Assembly (NCBI RefSeq): GCF_010894455.1
Contig: NZ_JAAIXY010000014.1
Coordinates: 231,451-295,450, forward strand
DNA length: 64,000 nucleotides
Reading direction: 5' to 3'
Source of the DNA: Myxococcus eversor
Lineage (GTDB): Bacteria > Myxococcota > Myxococcia > Myxococcales > Myxococcaceae
The translations under genes were made by a program, and so were the position numbers. Positions 7,579 to 16,168 of this stretch are shown in pieces. Every line of letters starts with the position of its first letter. The stretch's first letter is position 1. The notes below the pieces were generated by a model, which did no database searches, was not told the origin of the DNA, and saw only the letters and a program-made list of their open reading frames with translations.

Positions 7579-8743
7579 TTCGGGCCCACAGCTCCTCGTC
7601 GAAGTCGGACAGCGTCTCCGCCGAGCGAGTCCCGGCCTGCTGGCCCAGTCGCGTCACCACGAGGCCCAGCGAGCGGCTGACGTAGACCTTCTGGTCGTCC
7701 TTGCCGAGTCCCGCGAACACGTCCTGCGGCGCGCTGGGGATGAGCGGGCCGTCGATGCGCGCGCTCAGGGGCGGTATCAGGGTGAAGGCCTTGCCGTTGA
7801 GCCAGAACAGGTGGCCATAGGCGGGGTTGAGCGTCTGCGAGGACTGCGTCGCGGTGGAGAGGTACGCCGCGGACACGATGCGGGTTCCCGCCCACATGCC
7901 GTTCGCGTGCAGCAGCAGGCCGAAGCGCGCCAAATCCCGCGCGCTCATCGTCAGGCCCCACAGGGGCATGCCCTTGCTGTCCGTCTCCGGGCGCTGCACC
8001 CACTCGCTGCGCGTCGCGCCGAGCGGATTGAACAGCCAGGCATCGGAGAGCGCCTGGATGCCCAGGCCCGAGCGCTGCTCCAGAATCATGCGAAGCCGGT
8101 GGTAGGCGTCGTTGTTGTACAGCCACGTCGTCCCAGGGGTCGTCTGGAGTCCGAGCGACGTGTTCAGTCCGCTCGTCATCGTCAGCAGGTGGCGCACGGT
8201 GATGCGGGCCTCGTTCAGAGCGGTCGTGTTGGACCAGCCGGCGCCGAGAATGGTGGAGACGCGCTCGTCAAGCGAGAGCAGTTGCTTGTCCACCGCGATG
8301 CCGATGAGCACGGAGACGACGCTCTTCTGCGCGGAAGCGATGTCGCGCATGAAGTTCGAGTTCACCGTCCAGTAGCGCTCGGCCAGGATCTTCCCATCCT
8401 GGAGGATGACGATGGCGCGGGTGTCGCGGGAGCCCGCGAAGTCGAGCGCGACATTGAGCTTCGCCACGTCCCAGCCCACGGTGGCCGGGTTCACCGTGGG
8501 CCAGCTCGCGTCAGTCGTGGGGAAGACGATGGGCGCGAACACGTCGTGGGGGGGCGCCACGTCGGGTTCGACCTGAGGGGCGGGGGGCGCCACGTCGGGT
8601 TCGACCTGAGGGGCGGGGGGCTCCTCGGTGGCTCCGGATTGAGGAGCGGGTGTCTCCTCGGCGGCTCCTTCTTCTGGAGCGGGGGGAGCACAGGCCAGGA
8701 CGGCGGCGCAGCCAAGGGAAAGGAACAGGGCTCTCAGGGGCAT
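7559..8743 (-). CDS. Beta-lactamase-fold serine hydrolase, lipoprotein
   Basis: A 394-residue secreted serine hydrolase of the class C beta-lactamase/esterase family (PF00144). The signal MPLRALFLSLGCAAVLAC has a lipobox ending at Cys18. A Pro/Glu-rich linker (19-75) includes an exact duplicated 11-residue unit. The active site is SAQK (Ser137, Lys140), and Tyr209-Asn-Asn gives the YxN motif (LYNNDAYH). The KTG-like element appears degenerate (HLFWLNG). It is probably anchored to a membrane in the envelope, hydrolysing esters or amides of unknown identity. The start at 8743 is chosen because the signal begins there; the open frame upstream is low quality. Overlaps the SRPBCC gene tail by 20 bases. 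Confidence 0.88.
   Translation of the reverse strand: MPLRALFLSLGCAAVLACAPPAPEEGAAEETPAPQSGATEEPPAPQVEPDVAPPAPQVEPDVAPPHDVFAPIVFPTTDASWPTVNPATVGWDVAKLNVALDFAGSRDTRAIVILQDGKILAERYWTVNSNFMRDIASAQKSVVSVLIGIAVDKQLLSLDERVSTILGAGWSNTTALNEARITVRHLLTMTSGLNTSLGLQTTPGTTWLYNNDAYHRLRMILEQRSGLGIQALSDAWLFNPLGATRSEWVQRPETDSKGMPLWGLTMSARDLARFGLLLHANGMWAGTRIVSAAYLSTATQSSQTLNPAYGHLFWLNGKAFTLIPPLSARIDGPLIPSAPQDVFAGLGKDDQKVYVSRSLGLVVTRLGQQAGTRSAETLSDFDEELWARIMAARL
8551..8616. repeat. Exact 33-base tandem duplication inside the hydrolase linker
   Basis: Positions 8551-8583 and 8584-8616 are identical 33-base units. They encode APQVEPDVAPP twice in the Pro-rich spacer between the lipobox and the catalytic domain. 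The perfect identity at the DNA level suggests a recent slippage duplication, in frame, that only lengthens the tether. Confidence 0.9.
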
Positions 8744-8818
8744 GCGGACAGCAACACGAGTTCTCCCAGAAAGTTGCGGAAGGTGGCGCGGGCACGCTGA
8801 ACGTGGGTTGATTCCGGC

Positions 8819-9664
8819 ATGACAGCGCCCTCTCCCGCCGAGTCCTATCTGCTCGACTTCCACCGCCGTCTCGCCGGGGTGACCTCGCGTGAGTTCGGAG
8901 GCGCTCCGGTGCTGCGCGACGGGGAGGTGTTTTCCTCCACCTATGCGCTCCTGGAGGCGGCGGTGCCGCGAGGGGATTCGCCACGGGTGGTGCTCGACCT
9001 GGCCTGTGGGGATGGGTTCCTGCTGGAGTTGCTGGCGCGGAGGAGCGAGGGCGGGCTCACGTTGCTGGGGCTCGACATGAGCGAGCACGAGCTGCTGGCG
9101 GCGCAATCACGGTTGAAGGGCGCGGCGACGCTGCATCAGGGGCGGGCGCAGTCACTGCCGTTCGAGGACGCGAGCGTCGACGTGGTGCTGAGTCATCTGG
9201 CGCTGATGTTGATGGATGACGTGGAGCGAGTGCTCGCGGAGCTTCGTCGGGTGCTGAAGCCGACGGGGCGGGTGTCCGTGGTCGTTGGAGGTGAGCTGGT
9301 GAAGGGCGAGGCGTTCGAGGTGTATCTGGGCCTGCTCAAGCCGATGCTGGCGCGGGAGGCGCGGCCGCCATCGCCGCTGGGGGATGCGCGGTTCCGTTCC
9401 TTGGAGGGACTGACGGAGTTGTTTGGCGGCTTCACGGACGTGGAGATTCGCCGGCTGGAGGTCCAGGCGGATGGGACTCCGGAGCAGGCGTGGGAGTCGC
9501 TCAGCACGACGTATGACGCGGACCGGCTCTCGGAGTCGGCGAAGGCCACGCTCCAGCAGGCCTTTCTCCACGCCGTGGAGCCCCTGCGACGCACCGACGG
9601 CACCATCCCCCTGCGATGGGGCATGCGACAGGTGACGGCGTCGGGGCCGCGGCGCCCCGCTTGA
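8819..9664 (+). CDS. Class I SAM-dependent methyltransferase (Methyltransf_11 type)
   Basis: A 281-residue cytosolic protein with a Rossmann methyltransferase core. Motif I is VVLDLACGDGFLLELL (about 60-75), followed by LLGLDMSEHEL (motif II acidic end), the RAQSLPFEDASVDVVLSHLA strand and VLKPTGRVSVVV. The acceptor is unknown; the general pattern fits small-molecule methyltransferases of the UbiE/biotin-synthesis group. It is divergent from the hydrolase gene (75 bases between starts) and convergent with the large lipoprotein gene. No operon partner. Confidence 0.88.
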   Translation: MTAPSPAESYLLDFHRRLAGVTSREFGGAPVLRDGEVFSSTYALLEAAVPRGDSPRVVLDLACGDGFLLELLARRSEGGLTLLGLDMSEHELLAAQSRLKGAATLHQGRAQSLPFEDASVDVVLSHLALMLMDDVERVLAELRRVLKPTGRVSVVVGGELVKGEAFEVYLGLLKPMLAREARPPSPLGDARFRSLEGLTELFGGFTDVEIRRLEVQADGTPEQAWESLSTTYDADRLSESAKATLQQAFLHAVEPLRRTDGTIPLRWGMRQVTASGPRRPA

Positions 9665-9702
9665 GCCGCGCTCCTGTCATGTCACGAGCGTGACGCGGAG
9701 CT

Positions 9703-12312
9703 TCAGCGAACGGTGTGAGCCTGCGTCCCGCTCGCGCCGTCGCCCGTGGCGGTGAGCGTCAGCGCTCCCGCCTGCGTCGCATGGAAGTACAGCGTCGCCT
9801 CCTGCTGCGCACCCGTCAGCGTCAGGGCCCAGCCCGCGCCCGAGGAGGCCAGCGCTTCGGTGCACGCTGAATCCGCGTACAGCCCCACCCCCAGCGCCGC
9901 CGTGCCCGTCGCCTCCAGCACCACGGACGGCGCCGTCAGCGCGGACAGGTTGCCCAGCGCGTCCTGGCTCTGCACCACCACCGCCTCCGAGCACTGCCCC
10001 ACCGGCGCCTCACGCACCGGCGTCAGGAAGCCCAGCCGCGCCGCCGCCCCCGCCACCACGTCCACGTCGAACGTCGCCCCAGGCTGCGTCTCTCGCGCAT
10101 ACCCCGGCCCATCCACGTGATTCTGGCTGATGAGGTTGGCACCACCCAGGTCGGAGATGCCCGCCTGATACGGATACCCGTTCGTCACCGGTCCCGCATG
10201 CGTCACCGTGTTGCGCGTCACCTGGAGCCGCGTCGACGCGGGCAGCGGTCCACCGTCCGCCTCCGCCTGGGACAGGTTGATGCCCACGTCGTTGTCCTCC
10301 AGCGTGTTCTCGAAGATGACGACGTCCTCGCACAGCGCCATCCCGTAGTAGTCGCCACCCGCGATGAGGATGCCTGAACCCGTCGTGGTGACTCCCGAGT
10401 ATGCATTCCGCGTCACCCGGTTCCCCACCACCCGCCCCGTCGCGCCGTCGCTGAGCTGGATGCCATTGCGCGCGATGAACGGCACCGGGCCGCCACCGTC
10501 CACCCGGTTGTCCTCCGCGTTCAGCTCCACCTTCCCCGTGCCGACGATGCCCGCCTTCTGGTAGCGCTCCACGCGGTTGCGCAGCACCTCCACCTTCGTC
10601 ACCGACTCCGCACTCCGTGCGTTGCGCACCTCGATACCCACGCCCTCCTGGCAGCCGCCCTCGCCCCCCTTTTGATTCACGTCCAGCACCTCGCTGTCGA
10701 CGATGGAGCCGCTCGCCCCCTCGAACAGGATGCCGCGCAGTCGCGCCGAGCCACCGTCACACACCAGTTCCGACAGGCCCCGCGCCTCCACTGTCACCGC
10801 TCGCACGTGCGCCGTCGTTCCCAGGCTGCTCAGCACCGCGCCCCGGAAGCCTCGTTCACGCGCGTCCACCGCCGTGAGCACATGCCCCGCGCCGTCGAAC
10901 GTGTGCCCGTCCGGAATCCACACCGTCTGCTCCGTGGTGCAGTCGGCCGTCAGCGTCACCACTGCTGAGTCGCCCAGCGTCGCGGCGCACGGCGGGTGCT
11001 CGCCACACAGTGAGTCACCCCACGCCACCGCGAACTCCCGCGTCGCGCGCAGGCCCGAGGCGTTGGTGACGGTCAACGTGATGAGGGGAGCCGCGTCCGC
11101 GGGGAGGCACGACAACGCCACCCAGTCCGCCGAGCCCGAGGCCCCCGCGCGCGCCGCGTTCCCCACCAGGCCCGCGTTCGTCGTCCACGCGAAGGTGAGC
11201 GGCTCTCCCTGTGGGTCCGTCGCCGTCGCGGACAGTCGCACCGGACGCCCCGCTGTCGCATCCTCCTCTGATTGCGAAGCGTCGGTGATGGAGGGCGGCA
11301 AGGGATTCGTCACGCACAAATCCAGCGAGCGCTCGCGCTGCGCGCCGAAGTCGTCGCTCACTCGCAACGTCAGCCGACAGTTGTCACACGCGGCGGCAGG
11401 CGCGACGCTCGGGGTGAAGCGCGTCACCGCTGCATCCGTGCGCTCAAAGGTCCCCTCGCACGTCGAGGTCCACGCGAAGGTCAGGGCATCTCCGTCGTCA
11501 TCCACGCCCACCGCCTGGAGCGACACCGGGACTCCCACGCGCGCCTGGGACACGGGGCTCGCGCCCAGCTCCGTCAGGACGGGTGTGTGATTGAGCGAGG
11601 CCGCGTGCTCCAGGTCTCCGCCTCCCGCCAGCTCCACGTCCACCGAGAAGCGCAGCGTGCTCACCGCTCCTCGCGCGTTCGTCACCTCCAGCGTGAGGTA
11701 CACCGCGCCACGTCGCAGCGGTGCCGTCCACTCCGCGTCGACAACCGTCGCATCCGCGAAGGTGCCGGAGCTCGCGCGCCAGGCGTAGGTCAGCGACTCC
11801 GACGCATCGGCGGACCGCGCCAGCGCACGGAGCTTCAGCGCGGCGCCTGGAGACACCGACGCTCGCGAGGCCACCACCGCATCGATGATGGGTGCCGTGC
11901 TGGCCGCCGCTGAATCTGTCTCGCGCGGCACCAGCACGACGAGCGCGGCATGGTGTCTCGGCAACTCCACGGCCGGGACTTCCACCCGCGCCAGCACCGC
12001 TCCCGTCGCATCGAGCACCCGGGCGCCCACCGTGGTTCCCGCGCCCGAGAGCAGGCCTCGCAGCAGTCCCTGCCACGGCAGGGACTCGGAGCTGGCCAGG
12101 GACGCGTTGACGGCCGTGGCCCGAGTTGGTGTCGCTGACACGTCCACGCGCGCCACGGCATCGAGTGGGAGGGAGCGCGGCAGCACCGCCACCACGCGCA
12201 CCGAGCCCGCGGGCTCCTCCTGCGCATCTGGCGGGTCTTCCTGGTGACACCCCGTGGCCGTCACCAGGGCACTGGCGAGCAGGGCCAGACGCAGTGCGTT
12301 CGCTCGGTTCAT
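9703..12312 (-). CDS. Large surface lipoprotein with PKD/REJ-like domains and a right-handed beta helix
   Basis: An 869-residue exported protein. The signal MNRANALRLALLASALVTAT ends in GC, giving a lipobox Cys at 22. Residues 130-440 hold several Ig-like/PKD-REJ modules (SLTYAWRASSGTF, ALTFAWTSTCEG, PLTFAWTTNAGL) with paired Cys. Residues 450-740 form a parallel beta-helix with N-rich turns (VLRNRVERYQKAGI, GRVVGNRVTRNAYSGV, NTLEDNDVGINL), as in carbohydrate-active or adhesive proteins. A C-terminal Ig-like module (about 760-869) closes it. Such proteins are common in myxobacterial outer membranes; function is unknown, adhesion or polysaccharide binding is plausible. Monocistronic, divergent from the cytochrome gene. 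Confidence 0.83.
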   Translation of the reverse strand: MNRANALRLALLASALVTATGCHQEDPPDAQEEPAGSVRVVAVLPRSLPLDAVARVDVSATPTRATAVNASLASSESLPWQGLLRGLLSGAGTTVGARVLDATGAVLARVEVPAVELPRHHAALVVLVPRETDSAAASTAPIIDAVVASRASVSPGAALKLRALARSADASESLTYAWRASSGTFADATVVDAEWTAPLRRGAVYLTLEVTNARGAVSTLRFSVDVELAGGGDLEHAASLNHTPVLTELGASPVSQARVGVPVSLQAVGVDDDGDALTFAWTSTCEGTFERTDAAVTRFTPSVAPAAACDNCRLTLRVSDDFGAQRERSLDLCVTNPLPPSITDASQSEEDATAGRPVRLSATATDPQGEPLTFAWTTNAGLVGNAARAGASGSADWVALSCLPADAAPLITLTVTNASGLRATREFAVAWGDSLCGEHPPCAATLGDSAVVTLTADCTTEQTVWIPDGHTFDGAGHVLTAVDARERGFRGAVLSSLGTTAHVRAVTVEARGLSELVCDGGSARLRGILFEGASGSIVDSEVLDVNQKGGEGGCQEGVGIEVRNARSAESVTKVEVLRNRVERYQKAGIVGTGKVELNAEDNRVDGGGPVPFIARNGIQLSDGATGRVVGNRVTRNAYSGVTTTGSGILIAGGDYYGMALCEDVVIFENTLEDNDVGINLSQAEADGGPLPASTRLQVTRNTVTHAGPVTNGYPYQAGISDLGGANLISQNHVDGPGYARETQPGATFDVDVVAGAAARLGFLTPVREAPVGQCSEAVVVQSQDALGNLSALTAPSVVLEATGTAALGVGLYADSACTEALASSGAGWALTLTGAQQEATLYFHATQAGALTLTATGDGASGTQAHTVR

Positions 12313-12515
12313 GGTGACGTCCTCTCGGCGATGTCAGGTGTCTCACGATAGCGGCAAGCCGCCACGCCCCCAAGCAACCGGCCAGACAGTCCCGGCTGTA
12401 CGCCTGACCGCGCCACCCCGTAAGGCAGCTCCGCGTCGTGCGGACGACACCGTGCGAGCAGCGCGGTCGGGTAACGGGCAATGCGTCGAGAGTGTCGGTA
12501 CGAAGAGGACGCGCG

Positions 12516-13193
12516 GTGTTCTCCTGCCGCATCGTGCGAAACCCCGAGTCACGCCGCCCACAGCCCTGGCCCATCCGCGTGGCCCACTGGGTCAACGTGC
12601 CGCTGCTCGTCATCATGGCGGGCAGCGGGCTGCAGATTCTCGCGGCGTATCCCATGCTCGGCGCGCAGGGCCGTCCGTATGCCTGGTATCCCTTCCAGGG
12701 AATCCCTCCTCCCCCGTGGGCCCGGCTCGGTGACTGGCTCGCGGGTGCACGAGGCTGGCACTTCGCCTTCGGCGGGTTCCTCGCGCTCAACGGCTTCGCG
12801 TACCTGCTCTATCTGGCCTTCAGCGGCGAGTGGCGACGTCGCCTCTTCTTCCCTCGCCGCGACACGCGCAATGCAGTGAGCACGCTCGCGTTCTACCTGC
12901 GCCTGCGCAAGGAGCCACCGGCGCAGGAGTTGTACAACGGCCTGCAGCGGCTGGCGTACACGGGCGCGCTGGTGCTGGGAATCCTCGCCGTGCTCTCCGG
13001 GCTCGTGCTCTACAAGCCCGTGCAGCTCGGTGCGATGGCCACGCTGCTCGGCGGCTATGACACCGCGCGCGCCATCCATCTGCTCGTGCTCGCGTCGTTC
13101 GTGCTCTTCACCGTGGGCCACGTGGTCATGGTGCTGCTGCATCCGCGCACGCTCGGGGAGATGGTGACGGGCGGGAGGAAGCCAGATGCGTAG
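12516..13193 (+). CDS. Cytochrome b561/b6-type membrane subunit, partner of the molybdopterin enzyme
   Basis: A 225-residue membrane protein with about four helices. His residues in RVAHWVN, GWHFAFGG, ARAIHLLVLA and VGHVVMV are placed as bis-His heme b ligands. This is the cytochrome b/b6-domain family found beside formate dehydrogenases and sulfite-oxidase-like enzymes. The GTG at 12516 is preferred because GAAGAGGA sits about 7 bases upstream; a longer ATG frame from 12438 adds residues lacking homology to the fold. It overlaps the next gene by 8 bases. Together they would move electrons between the periplasmic molybdenum cofactor and the quinone pool. Confidence 0.85.
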   Translation: MFSCRIVRNPESRRPQPWPIRVAHWVNVPLLVIMAGSGLQILAAYPMLGAQGRPYAWYPFQGIPPPPWARLGDWLAGARGWHFAFGGFLALNGFAYLLYLAFSGEWRRRLFFPRRDTRNAVSTLAFYLRLRKEPPAQELYNGLQRLAYTGALVLGILAVLSGLVLYKPVQLGAMATLLGGYDTARAIHLLVLASFVLFTVGHVVMVLLHPRTLGEMVTGGRKPDA

Positions 13194-13905
13194 GCTCTTC
13201 GTTCCCTCGCGACGTCCGGTGCTCCTCACGCGGCGCTCGGCGCTGCTCGGCGCCGCGGCACTCACCGCGTCCGCTTGCGACAGCGCCCGTCCTCGCGCGG
13301 GCTTCCTCGGCACCATGGAGCGCGTCAACCAGCGGCTTCAAGAGGCCCTCTTCGACGAGGACCAGCTGGCGCCGGAGCTGCCGCCCGAGGACGCCACCCC
13401 GCCCGGGGACTTCCCCCAGTACTTCGTCTCCGAGTCCATGCCGCTCGCGCCAGGAGGCTGGGCGCTCAAGGTGGGCGGGCTCGTCGAGCGACCTTCGGTG
13501 CTGTCACTGGAAGACCTGCGACGGCTGCCACGCACGGAGTTCCGCGTCCGTCATCACTGCGTGGAGGGCTGGAGCGCGGTGGCGTCATGGCACGGCGTGC
13601 GCGTGAGTGACATCGCCAGGTACGTGGGTGCGGACCCGAAGGCAGGCTACGTGGAGCTGCGCTCGTTCGACTCGGGCTACTGGTCCTCGTGGGACAGGCC
13701 GAGCGCCTTCCACGCGCAGACGATTCTCGCCTACGGGATGAACGGGCAGCCGTTGTCACCGGCGCACGGCGCGCCGCTGCGCCTCTACTCGGCGGTGAAG
13801 CTCGGCTACAAGATGGTGAAGTACCTCACCGAGGTGAACTTCCTCCCCGAGCCCACCGGCGGCTACTGGGAGGAGCGCGGCTACGAGTGGTACGCGGGCG
13901 TATAG
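13186..13905 (+). CDS. Periplasmic molybdopterin-dependent oxidoreductase (sulfite-oxidase/MsrP fold)
   Basis: A 239-residue enzyme with a Tat-type signal: twin Arg at 16-17 (LLTRRSALLGAAALTAS), then Cys31 in a weak lipobox. The molybdenum cofactor domain shows VRHHCVEGWSAVASWHG, with Cys125 as the expected Mo thiolate ligand. GAPLRLYSAVKLGYKMVKYL matches the conserved cofactor-binding tail of the family. Only the oxidoreductase domain is present; there is no dimerisation domain, as in MsrP (YedY). Coupled by 8-base overlap to the cytochrome b gene, it resembles a MsrP-MsrQ-like couple, but the membrane partner here is of the b561/b6 type. The substrate is unknown. Confidence 0.9.
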   Translation: MRRLFVPSRRPVLLTRRSALLGAAALTASACDSARPRAGFLGTMERVNQRLQEALFDEDQLAPELPPEDATPPGDFPQYFVSESMPLAPGGWALKVGGLVERPSVLSLEDLRRLPRTEFRVRHHCVEGWSAVASWHGVRVSDIARYVGADPKAGYVELRSFDSGYWSSWDRPSAFHAQTILAYGMNGQPLSPAHGAPLRLYSAVKLGYKMVKYLTEVNFLPEPTGGYWEERGYEWYAGV

Positions 13906-13923
13906 CCGCCACGCGTTCCTCCC

Positions 13924-14364
13924 TCACGCCTTGCTGCCGACGAAGCCTCCGCCGAACGGAGACGACCCGCGTTGACGCAGGGCCTCGCGCTCTGCCTTCA
14001 GCGCGGCCAGGGCCGCGTCGCGCGTGGCGTAGTGATTCACCGCCGCGCCGTTGATGGCCCCGCTGGTGAGCACGAACATCTGCGTCATGTCGTCCCCACC
14101 AAACCGGAACGAGCGATGCGTGAAGCGCTCCAGCACCTCACGCCGCTCCTTGCCGAACACGCGCCCCGCCGTGAACTTCACCACCAACCCATCCAGGTTG
14201 ATGAGCAGGTCCACCTTGCCCGACCCCGCATAGCGCGACAGGTGCACCTCCACCTCCCGCCGCCACCGCAGGACGTCCTCCTCATTCACCAGGATGCAAT
14301 CGGTGAAGTACGCCGTCACGACGTCGTTCTCCGCGTCGTACTCGAAGGACATGTTCCAGGCCAT
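13924..14364 (-). CDS. 146-residue cytosolic protein of unknown function
   Basis: Not recognised with certainty. It begins MAWNMSFEYDAENDVVTAYF and alternates beta strands and helices (VDLLINLDGLVVKFTAG, MTQMFVLTSGAINGAAVNHY), ending in an Ala/Glu/Arg helix and a Gly-rich tail. The pattern of strand, long helix and a second strand with a hydrophobic core recalls SpoIIAA/STAS-like folds, which is inference. The start ATG at 14364 is preferred over a longer upstream frame that runs into the hydrolase gene. It lies 25 bases after the hydrolase stop codon, so the two are probably cotranscribed. Confidence 0.65.
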   Translation of the reverse strand: MAWNMSFEYDAENDVVTAYFTDCILVNEEDVLRWRREVEVHLSRYAGSGKVDLLINLDGLVVKFTAGRVFGKERREVLERFTHRSFRFGGDDMTQMFVLTSGAINGAAVNHYATRDAALAALKAEREALRQRGSSPFGGGFVGSKA

Positions 14365-14389
14365 CGTGCTGCCTCCCTCCAAGCCGGAA

Positions 14390-15175
14390 TCAGGCGGGCG
14401 CGGAGCCCGCCAGGAACGCGGACAACACCGCCGCGGTCTCCTGGGGGTGCTCCACGTGTGGATAGTGTCCAGGGCCCGGAATGTGCGCCATGCGCGCGCG
14501 CTTGATGGGCGCCACCACCGCCTGGCGCAAGAAGGCCGGCGGCAGGAAGTTGTCGTCCGTCGACACCACCAACGTCGGCGCCACGATTTTCGCCAGCCGG
14601 TCCGCGAAGCCTCCCGCCGTCCACGCGTCGAACGCCTGCTCAATCGACGCCGCGTCCACCGCCCCCGCGTCCTTCAACAGGGACTCCAACGCCTCCGGCG
14701 ACAGCTTCTTGCAGGCCAGGCCGAGAATCATCTTCTGCTTCTCGCGGTCTCCCGCCGACGTCCGGAACAGCCCCGCGGCCTCCGGCGGCAACGGCAGCCC
14801 CGATGCGGGCACCGTGTTGAGCAGCAGCAACCCCTCCACCCGCTCCGGCACGTGCGACGCAATCCACTGAGCTACCTGCCCACCCATGCTGTGCCCCACC
14901 ACCGTGAAGCGCTGGGCCCCCACCGCCTCCACCACCGCCAGCACGTCCTTCGCCAACCCCTCCACCGAGTGCCCGTCCGCCGACTTCCCCGACTGCCCCG
15001 TGCCGCGCGCGTCCGGAATCACCAGCCGCAGCCCCGCCACGTCCAGCCGCTCCACCATCGAGTCCCACACCGCACCCGACACCATCCACCCATGCACCAA
15101 CACCACCGTGCGCGGTCCCTCGCCTACGACGCGATAGTGAAGCGAAGTCCCGTCAGATGCGGAAGTCGTGCTCAT
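14390..15175 (-). CDS. Alpha/beta hydrolase
   Basis: A 261-residue cytosolic hydrolase of the haloperoxidase/esterase group. It shows the oxyanion HGW loop (VVLVHGWMVSGAVWDS), the nucleophile elbow GHSMGG with Ser96, and the C-terminal catalytic His in GPGHYPHVEHP. Length and spacing are normal for PF00561/PF12697 enzymes. The substrate is not predictable. First gene of a two-gene unit with the 146-residue protein; divergent from the methyltransferase gene 182 bases away. Confidence 0.88.
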   Translation of the reverse strand: MSTTSASDGTSLHYRVVGEGPRTVVLVHGWMVSGAVWDSMVERLDVAGLRLVIPDARGTGQSGKSADGHSVEGLAKDVLAVVEAVGAQRFTVVGHSMGGQVAQWIASHVPERVEGLLLLNTVPASGLPLPPEAAGLFRTSAGDREKQKMILGLACKKLSPEALESLLKDAGAVDAASIEQAFDAWTAGGFADRLAKIVAPTLVVSTDDNFLPPAFLRQAVVAPIKRARMAHIPGPGHYPHVEHPQETAAVLSAFLAGSAPA

Positions 15176-15357
15176 GTCGTCTCCTCAGACGAAAAGGATA
15201 AAGCAGTATTGAAGAAATGTGCAGGAGCGAAAGCAAGCCATGACACTCCGGAGAGTTCCAGGGGCCCATGTAGGAGTTCGCGGTGGGTATGAGTGGGGTT
15301 GGCGCGGGGAGCGTCCCTCACGTAACAGCGCCCCGCTCTGGCAGAGTCCGCCGCCTC

Positions 15358-16092
15358 ATGGCGGATGAACGGGACGGGACGGGCGGCACTCGACACGAGG
15401 CCCAGCGCACGGTGCACTGCGAGGACGCGCTGACGTGGCTTTCGGCCCAGCCGGTGCTCGCGGGGTGCTCGGCGGTGGCGTCCCTGCCCGACGCGTCAGA
15501 GTTCCCCTCGCTGTCCCTGCCCGAGTGGAAGGCGTGGTTCATCCGCGCGGCGGCGCTGGTGATGACGCGCGTGCCCGACGACGGCGTGGCCATCTTCTAC
15601 CAGACGGACGTGAAGGACGAAGGCCTCTGGGTCGACAAGGGTTACCTCGTCTCGCGCGCCGCGGAAGAGACGGGCCTGGGCCTGCTCTGGCACAAGGTCG
15701 TCTGTCGCCGGACTCCCGGCACCGTGACGTATGGCCGGCCCGCGTACTCCCACTTCCTGTGCTTCTCGCGCGGCGTGCGGCCCGATTTGGCGAAGTCCAC
15801 CGCGGATGTCCTCGCGGACGCGGGCGAGGTGACGTGGACGCGCGGCATGGGCGTGGACGCGTGTCAGCTCGCCTGTCGCTTCATCCTGGAGAACACCTCC
15901 ACGCGCACCGTGGTGGACCCCTTCTGCGGCCACGGCACCGCGCTGGCCGTGGCCAACGCCATGGGCCTGGACGCGGTGGGCGTGGAGCTGAGCCGCAAGC
16001 GCGCGCGCAAGGCCCGCAACCTGCGAGCGGAGTGGCGCGAGGGGAAGCTCGTGCTGGTGACGAGCGACTCCTCGGCGCAGTCCTTGTCGTAG
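15358..16092 (+). CDS. Nucleic-acid methyltransferase-like protein with a degenerate motif IV
   Basis: A 244-residue protein. The C-terminal half has VVDPFCGHGTALAVANAMGL, the SAM-binding motif of permuted N6/N4 DNA or RNA methyltransferases (DPFxGxGT), followed by a Lys/Arg-rich helix. The expected catalytic (D/N/S)PP(Y/W/F) motif should lie in the N-terminal half; the best match is only SLPD (42-45). The start ATG at 15358 is preferred over an upstream in-frame start because the conserved part begins just after it. Either a divergent methyltransferase or an inactive relative. Monocistronic. Confidence 0.7.
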   Translation: MADERDGTGGTRHEAQRTVHCEDALTWLSAQPVLAGCSAVASLPDASEFPSLSLPEWKAWFIRAAALVMTRVPDDGVAIFYQTDVKDEGLWVDKGYLVSRAAEETGLGLLWHKVVCRRTPGTVTYGRPAYSHFLCFSRGVRPDLAKSTADVLADAGEVTWTRGMGVDACQLACRFILENTSTRTVVDPFCGHGTALAVANAMGLDAVGVELSRKRARKARNLRAEWREGKLVLVTSDSSAQSLS

Positions 16093-16168
16093 TCCACGTC
16101 CCGCTTCTCCAGGCGCTTCTCCTCCTCGACCAGCGTCTGGCCCTTCCAGCTCACGACCGCGCGAAAGC

